Assembly: GCA_020002185.1 (NCBI GenBank)
Contig: CM034541.1
Location: forward strand, 54,059,526 to 54,123,525
DNA: 64,000 bases
Direction: 5' to 3'
From: Paraescarpia echinospica
Lineage: Eukaryota; Annelida; Polychaeta; Sabellida; Siboglinidae
Shown: positions 62,401-64,000 of the stretch, piece by piece
Position numbering within the stretch: the first letter of the stretch is position 1
How the letters are laid out: the number at the start of each line of letters is the position of its first letter
Notes under the pieces: generated by a model
What the model was told of the DNA's origin: nothing
Seen by the model: only the letters and a program-made list of their open reading frames with translations
The model's database searches: none
Program-made: the position numbers and the translations under genes

Positions 62401-62656
62401 GAATAGCGACATAAACTAGATACAGATTCATCCAAGAAATTACAGTTTCACTCAACACACAGATATCAACATATTGGTGTAGATTTAAGGTATAACTTGC
62501 AAAAAAACAACTAATTAATTAGAGAATCTTACCGGGTTGGCGTTATGATAAGGGCAAATATACCATATGGATCCTCACACAAAGTCTGTAGTATTGGCAG
62601 AGCAAAGGCAGCGGTCTTACCACTGCCTGTCTTGGCACACCCAATGCAATCTTTAC
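41371..62656 (-). CDS. DDX49: DEAD-box RNA helicase DDX49 (yeast Dbp8 type), 5' end missing
   Basis: ATP-dependent RNA helicase of the nucleolus; this family acts in 18S rRNA / small-subunit processing. Exons in transcript order: 62533-62656, 61913-61998, 61342-61463, 59114-59292, 57768-57908, 56670-56822, 45223-45320, 44286-44360, 43444-43532, 42413-42484, 41371-41472. All phases agree, giving 412 codons plus stop. Motifs: I AKTGSGKT, Ia PTREL, Ib [53 protein letters not shown]. The C-terminal [18 protein letters not shown] block is diagnostic of DDX49. The first coding exon (about 38 residues with the Q motif) was not found and probably lies beyond 64000. The 11.3-kb intron at 45321-56669 carries a foreign-looking block. 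Confidence 0.96.
41473..42412. other. DDX49 last intron
   Basis: No feature recognised; the short open frames at 41983-42312 lack domains. Confidence 0.45.
42413..42484 (-). CDS. DDX49: DDX49 exon ([16 protein letters not shown])
   Basis: 72 nt, phase 0 at both ends. It encodes the family-specific [18 protein letters not shown]. Acceptor GCTGCAG, donor GGCAAG|GTGTGT. Confidence 0.93.
42950..43375 (+). mobile_element. Highly decayed RTE-like LINE remnant
   Basis: Fragments such as [13 protein letters not shown], then in other frames the stretch around [16 protein letters not shown] (43250-43300), match the C-terminal region of RTE-type RT proteins. Many frameshifts and stops. Confidence 0.65.
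43376..43434. repeat. (GAGT)n microsatellite beside a DDX49 donor
   Basis: About 15 copies of GAGT/TGAG. On the minus strand the tract starts only about 9 bases after the donor of exon 43444-43532. Confidence 0.95.
43444..43532 (-). CDS. DDX49: DDX49 exon (post-helicase domain)
   Basis: 89 nt: [20 protein letters not shown] then VAKREAEI, matching the human LEEFSVEEAEVLQILTQV region. Acceptor GTTGCAG, donor AAATT|GTAAGT. Confidence 0.93.
43533..44090. other. DDX49 intron, unassigned
   Basis: No feature I can support; a short stretch near 43590-43690 looks repeat-derived but cannot be classified. Confidence 0.4.
44091..44245 (-). mobile_element. LINE C-terminal scrap
   Basis: The minus strand reads [20 protein letters not shown], the common C-terminal motif of Jockey/CR1-like RTs, also seen at 38835-39146. 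It lies just downstream of the DDX49 exon at 44286-44360. Confidence 0.65.
44286..44360 (-). CDS. DDX49: DDX49 exon ([17 protein letters not shown])
   Basis: 75 nt: [20 protein letters not shown] then VEERI; it directly follows motif VI. Acceptor TTTTTAG, donor ATCA|GTAAGT. Confidence 0.95.
44361..45222. other. DDX49 intron, unassigned
   Basis: About 0.86 kb; the minus-strand 98-codon frame at 44445-44741 has no recognisable domain. Confidence 0.45.
45223..45320 (-). CDS. DDX49: DDX49 exon with motifs V and VI
   Basis: 98 nt: [20 protein letters not shown] then [13 protein letters not shown]. Acceptor GTTTTCAG, donor GGCAG|GTCAGT. Confidence 0.96.
45590..46034. repeat. 49-bp minisatellite, left array (about 9 units)
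   Basis: Unit GTTCACTTTGTGACACACTG followed by ACCTACTGACAACATATGTT and AATGAGGAT. The same unit recurs at 56519-56690, where it merges into the 3' end and donor of DDX49 exon 56670-56822. The two arrays bracket the block 46035-56518. Confidence 0.92.
46035..46951. other. Upstream region of the P2X7-like exon
   Basis: Non-coding, about 0.9 kb, inside the DDX49 intron. No repeat or gene is recognised except a minus-strand 78-codon frame without a domain. Confidence 0.4.
46952..46971. promoter_or_regulatory. E-box and CRE-like sites
   Basis: CACGTG at 46953-46957 region and the palindromic TGACGTCA at 46964-46971 lie about 70 bases before the start codon at 47041. They are plausible core-promoter elements by motif only. 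Confidence 0.4.
47041..47224 (+). CDS. First exon of a P2X7-like (intracellular-domain family) gene fragment
   Basis: The ATG at 47041 begins [20 protein letters not shown] then an acidic Ser-rich stretch, with a donor at ACTG|GTAAGC (61 codons plus one base). The Y-x-FEP motif followed by an acidic linker resembles the N terminus of invertebrate 'P2X purinoceptor 7-like' zinc-binding proteins. The frame also extends upstream to ATG 46972. I found no second exon with the expected Cys-rich WCxCG motif in the window, so it is an orphan exon or a partial gene. The family call comes from memory of motifs. Confidence 0.5.
47225..48226. other. Spacer with a two-copy 53-bp repeat
   Basis: ATCAAGCAAGTTTCAKAACA occurs twice in tandem at about 47880-47985. 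No gene recognised. Confidence 0.45.
48227..48844 (-). pseudogene. Second exon of THAP/Kolobok-like gene with in-frame stop
   Basis: 618 nt between a good acceptor (TTATTTCAG) and a donor (CCCT|GTAAAG), phase 0 on both sides and in phase with the THAP exon at 51869-52360. It encodes an acidic Ser/Thr-rich linker and then [20 protein letters not shown] with CTG, the CxxC-containing segment found in THAP proteins related to Kolobok transposases. One TAA at 48521-48523 interrupts an otherwise open frame. The DDE transposase part was not found downstream. It is a decayed gene or a THAP protein truncated at about 271 aa. Confidence 0.65.
48845..50219. other. Intron of the THAP-like gene, unassigned
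   Basis: AT-rich, about 1.4 kb, without a recognisable element. Confidence 0.45.
50220..50502. repeat. ~95-bp minisatellite (3-4 units)
   Basis: Units contain ATTCTATAGTAACAAATGTA, ACAGTACTTGTGTGTTACAA and GAAAGCTGCATCTACTGTAA; one unit is shortened. The short open frames on both strands here are translations of the repeat. Confidence 0.9.
51869..52360 (-). CDS. THAP-domain protein, first exon (short THAP)
   Basis: 492 nt, 164 codons, phase 0 donor ATCAAG|GTAATT. It starts [20 protein letters not shown], has [20 protein letters not shown] then HFEKSCF, and ends the domain at DAVPTIF. This is the C2CH zinc-binding DNA-recognition module of THAP proteins and related transposases. Roughly 15 residues usually found between FP and LCSxHF, including the conserved Trp, are absent in both genomic copies. 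After the domain comes an Ala/Ser-rich linker. The likely continuation is the exon at 48227-48844. Confidence 0.85.
52361..52929. promoter_or_regulatory. Divergent intergenic region between THAP exon and signal-peptide exon
   Basis: 570 bases separate two start codons in opposite directions, a possible shared promoter. TGACGTCA-like CTGACGTCACAT lies at about 52449-52460. The rest is T-rich. Confidence 0.4.
52930..52994 (+). CDS. Orphan first exon encoding a signal peptide
   Basis: The ATG at 52930 gives [20 protein letters not shown] followed by His, a typical short charged start and hydrophobic core, then a donor CATG|GTAATG. The following exons are not identifiable: copy 1 runs into the N gap and copy 2 (56423) into the minisatellite. 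It is probably a gene fragment or a first exon separated from its gene by assembly. Confidence 0.45.
53001..54000. other. Assembly gap, 1000 N
   Basis: Exactly 1000 unknown bases, the usual placeholder for a scaffold gap of unknown size. Open frames passing through it are meaningless. Confidence 0.99.
55366..55857 (-). pseudogene. Second copy of the THAP exon, frameshifted
   Basis: Same THAP module as 51869-52360 with few substitutions. A single-base deletion near 55511 shifts the linker frame. It may be an allelic variant or a sequence error rather than a second gene. Confidence 0.8.
56423..56487 (+). CDS. Second copy of the signal-peptide first exon
   Basis: Identical coding sequence to 52930-52994. 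About 30 bases after its donor the sequence becomes the 49-bp minisatellite, so no downstream exon is visible. Confidence 0.4.
56519..56690. repeat. 49-bp minisatellite, right array, merging into a DDX49 exon donor
   Basis: About three units of the array seen at 45590-46034. The last one overlaps the exon end: the exon reads CTACTGGCAACATCTGTAGC, with AATGAGGATCTTCACTT following, and the repeat reads CTACTGACAACATATGTTAA with ATGAGGATGTTCACTT. The unit is therefore a diverged copy of the exon's last 30 or so bases plus donor. Confidence 0.88.
56670..56822 (-). CDS. DDX49: DDX49 exon (helicase C domain, motif V start)
   Basis: 153 nt: [20 protein letters not shown] then [20 protein letters not shown] and [10 protein letters not shown]. 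Acceptor CCTCCAG, donor AGTAG|GTCAGT. It is bounded on both sides by tandem arrays derived from its own ends. Confidence 0.95.
56800..57240. repeat. ~54-bp array derived from the exon 56670-56822 acceptor
   Basis: About 8 units on + such as AGCAAGGATCTGGCAGTACC then TGGAGGACAATGTCACAAGT and TGACAACACTCTAT. AGCAAGGATCTGGCAGTAC is the reverse complement of the first exon bases and CTGGAGGACA is the acceptor, so each unit is a copy of the junction. A further isolated unit lies at 57567-57626. Confidence 0.92.
57241..57767. other. DDX49 intron segment interrupting the 54-bp array
   Basis: 57241-57565 is unrelated GC-richer sequence that looks like an insertion, because an array unit resumes at 57567. 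It starts near CTCGCAAGCCAGGGCTG and ends near GCGCACGAGGATGCC. I cannot classify it. Confidence 0.45.
57768..57908 (-). CDS. DDX49: DDX49 exon ([11 protein letters not shown] ... VIVFTQTCK)
   Basis: 141 nt: [20 protein letters not shown] then [20 protein letters not shown] and VFTQTCK, start of the helicase C domain. Acceptor GTTGACAG, donor TGCAA|GTGGGT. Confidence 0.95.
57872..58372. repeat. ~60-bp array derived from the exon 57768-57908 acceptor
   Basis: About 7 units on + such as CTGGTCCAACTCATCCACCA then TTGCAACGCTGTCAACATGG and AAGGGTCATAGGTC. CTGGTCCAACTCATCCACC is coding sequence of the exon (codons for VDELDQ, reverse strand) and CTGTCAAC is its acceptor. The junction plus about 35 exon bases is therefore repeated in the intron. 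Confidence 0.93.
58400..58940 (+). mobile_element. 5'-truncated LINE, reverse transcriptase C-terminus
   Basis: An open frame at 58420-58920 (166 aa) contains [39 protein letters not shown] and [16 protein letters not shown]. These are typical of the C-terminal RT region of Rex1/CR1-like LINEs. The frame is intact but lacks the catalytic core. It sits just after the junction-derived array. Confidence 0.85.
59114..59292 (-). CDS. DDX49: DDX49 exon with DEAD box and SAT motif
   Basis: 179 nt: [20 protein letters not shown] then [20 protein letters not shown] and so on. Acceptor CTGTAG, donor GATGC|GTAAGT. It carries Walker B/motif II and motif III. Confidence 0.96.
59599..60907 (+). mobile_element. 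hAT DNA transposon remnant with 8-bp TSD
   Basis: Element 59607-60899 has inverted ends CAGACCTGGGGCC and CAGGCCTGGGGCC (as read inward), flanked by an exact 8-base duplication ACTGATAG at 59599-59606 and 60900-60907. Subterminal regions are packed with GTACTCGTACTC motifs. On the + strand at about 60440-60580 it retains [20 protein letters not shown] then LMFIRCN and a stop, the C-terminal dimerisation region of hAT transposase. At about 1.3 kb it is an internally deleted, non-autonomous copy. Confidence 0.94.
60908..61341. other. DDX49 intron, unassigned
   Basis: About 0.4 kb with nothing recognisable. Confidence 0.45.
61342..61463 (-). CDS. DDX49: DDX49 exon (motif Ib)
   Basis: 122 nt: [20 protein letters not shown] then [20 protein letters not shown]. 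Acceptor TTTACCAG, donor TTCTA|GTAAGT. Confidence 0.95.
61464..61912. other. DDX49 intron
   Basis: AT-rich, about 0.45 kb; no feature seen. Confidence 0.5.
61913..61998 (-). CDS. DDX49: DDX49 exon (motif Ia end, GG motif)
   Basis: 86 nt: [20 protein letters not shown] then VVVITGGR. Acceptor TTCCAG, donor AAGAG|GTATGT. Confidence 0.95.
61999..62532. other. DDX49 intron
   Basis: About 0.5 kb; the short + strand frames are not supported as genes. Confidence 0.5.
62533..62656 (-). CDS. DDX49: DDX49 exon with Walker A (motif I), first one visible
   Basis: 124 nt: [20 protein letters not shown] then [20 protein letters not shown]. Acceptor GATGCAG, donor ACCCG|GTAAGA. It starts within a Gly codon, so a preceding coding exon must exist. 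Confidence 0.95.
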
Positions 62657-63237
62657 CTGCATCAACACACGTACATCACATGACTGGAGAATCCATCTAT
62701 GGCAAGGTTGGGAGTCCTTATCATATCCAATATTATATTCCAAAGTCAACTTCTTATCACTTACTAGCAACTAGACAAAATACAAACCTGATTGAAATGT
62801 TTGTTTCAGGAATTCAATTCTAACAGCAATGATTTTGAAAGAAAGATGTAAAGAAAACATCAAAAAAAATAAAGAAAACATTTTAATTCATTTACGGCTG
62901 CCACGTTGATAATTATTGTCAACCTGGTAACATAGACCACGACTAAATTAACTCTTATCCATCTTTTAGCATCTGGAGAAATTCAATAAAATTAGTAGAT
63001 AAATTACTAATAAAACATGTGTAACATACATCTGCATGGCTGCACATGTCTGAATAATCATTACCCATGTTGACGGTTATGCGATGTCCGTTTCTGTATA
63101 TTTCACAGTGCCAGTGTTGGGTTTCTGACAGTCAGAAAGGTATTTCTGACCAGACAATGTCAGAAAAAAACTAATTTCTGGAATTTTGACATCAGGAATC
63201 GTCAGAAACTGTCAGGATTCAGTGAGTCCTGACAGTT
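62657..63237. other. DDX49 first visible intron, repeat-derived end
   Basis: No exon found. From about 63110 to 63240 the sequence repeats TTTCTGACAGTCAGAAA-like palindromic words, probably a degenerate mobile-element terminus. Confidence 0.45.
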
Positions 63238-63522
63238 TCTGGCATCTGCGGCTATTTATAGTACAGTCTCGTGCAGGCGATGTGTTTGCTGTCGTTAGTT
63301 TTGGGGGACACAAGACAAGCGTGCACTGAATCTAGTGATTGTGTTATTGATAAGGATTTATTTATGACATATACTGTTGCAAACTAACAACACGAAATAA
63401 ATCAATCCTTATCAACAACACAATCACTAGATGCAGCGTACGCTTGTCTTCTGTTCCCGGGAACTAACGACGGCAGACATATCGCCTGCACCACACTGTT
63501 CTATAAATAGCCACAGACGCCA
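63238..63522. repeat. Long palindrome (about 128-bp arms, about 27-bp loop)
   Basis: The left arm 63238-63365 and right arm 63393-63522 are reverse complements at roughly 85-90%. Shared words are GCTATTTATAG, GTGCAGGCGAT, CGTCGTTAGTT/GTCGTTAGTT, AGACAAGCGT and CTAGTGATTGTGTT. It may be a fold-back element or MITE; alternatively a recent inverted duplication. Confidence 0.9.
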
Positions 63523-63594
63523 AGCGTCGGCCGACAAAATACTTCTGCCATGGGCGTGGAATAGTGCAATCTATATAATACAGTGCCCCTTTAA

Positions 63595-63790
63595 CTTTAG
63601 AGAAAACTGTCCTAGAAGGCAAAGTGGAGGGAAAGAGAGGAAGGGGAAGACCAAGAAGATGGGAGCAGGACATCAGCGACTGGTTTGGAAGACAATATCG
63701 TGAGAGCAGGGAGACAAACGGCAGACAGAGCAGTGTATCGTGGGATCATCTGGGCAGCTAGATGATCCCAGAGATATGCTGAACTGAAGA
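63595..63790 (+). mobile_element. RTE-like LINE C-terminal scrap
   Basis: Reads VEGKRGRGRPRR (with a frame change), EQDISDWFGRQYRES and SVSWDHLGS, the characteristic EGKR-RGRP-W end of RTE-type RT proteins. Short and frameshifted. Confidence 0.7.
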
Positions 63791-64000
63791 GCATACGTTT
63801 AACTTTAACTTAAGTTTAATTATGAGAATATAATACGTTATATAAATATGACTTTGCTCACCATATAACCAGACTTTGTTCACCACATAACCAAAAAAAA
63901 ATGGGACAATGATAGTATCACAATAATGAAGCCGCAACTGTATTTTTACAAGAACGCTACGGATAACACGGTGTGTTTATAGTGGAAGCGAGCACGGCAG
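63791..64000. other. Window end, unassigned
   Basis: No feature; expected to be DDX49 intron sequence upstream of the first visible exon. Confidence 0.4.

Overview
The window is eukaryotic, from an animal. It has spliced genes with GT-AG introns, AATAAA signals, many decayed non-LTR retrotransposons, tRNA-derived SINEs, a hAT transposon and many minisatellites. No bacterial or phage gene organisation is present. The invertebrate-type lamin and the repeat classes (RTE-like LINEs, DUF7869-like genes, Kolobok/THAP-like genes) suggest a marine invertebrate. A mollusc or other lophotrochozoan is my best guess, but it is only a guess. One run of exactly 1000 N (53001-54000) marks an assembly gap.

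Three real genes were reconstructed exon by exon. (1) A complete nuclear lamin gene on the + strand has 11 coding exons from 1166 to 34211 and encodes 598 aa: head with a mitotic Ser-Pro site, coiled-coil rod, basic NLS, lamin tail domain and a C-terminal CSLM CaaX box. (2) A KNOP1-like lysine-rich nucleolar protein sits on the - strand in a single exon at 37129-38487. (3) A DDX49 (yeast Dbp8 type) DEAD-box RNA helicase sits on the - strand, with 11 exons from 62656 down to 41371. Its first coding exon, about 38 residues, was not found and probably lies beyond 64000. DDX49 and KNOP1 are head-to-tail on the same strand and both are nucleolar/ribosome-biogenesis proteins.

Layout: 1-1165 upstream region and lamin 5' UTR. 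1166-34211 lamin, whose introns hold several LINE fragments, SINEs, a tandemly duplicated 0.7 kb sequence, a decayed DUF7869-like gene inserted among RTE LINE pieces (18.3-23.1 kb), a composite repeat element (27.0-30.3 kb), a roughly 51-bp minisatellite (30.6-31.5 kb) and a 36-bp minisatellite of about 60 units (31.6-33.9 kb). 34.2-35.7 kb lamin 3' UTR. 37.1-38.5 kb KNOP1. 41.4-62.7 kb DDX49. The 11.3-kb DDX49 intron between 45320 and 56670 contains a block with a P2X7-like first exon, a THAP/Kolobok-like gene with an in-frame stop, and an orphan signal-peptide first exon. About 2.5 kb of this block is repeated on both sides of the N gap, which looks like two haplotypes scaffolded in series.

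The most unusual signal is shared by the two unrelated spliced genes. Many introns carry tandem arrays whose unit contains the neighbouring splice junction itself, that is, the first or last part of the exon together with its acceptor or donor. I see this at lamin exon 3 (both ends), exon 4 acceptor, exon 6 donor and exon 9 acceptor. In DDX49 it occurs at the acceptor of the 57768-57908 exon and at both ends of the 56670-56822 exon. Other arrays start within about 10 bases of a donor. The result is rows of decoy splice sites next to the true ones.
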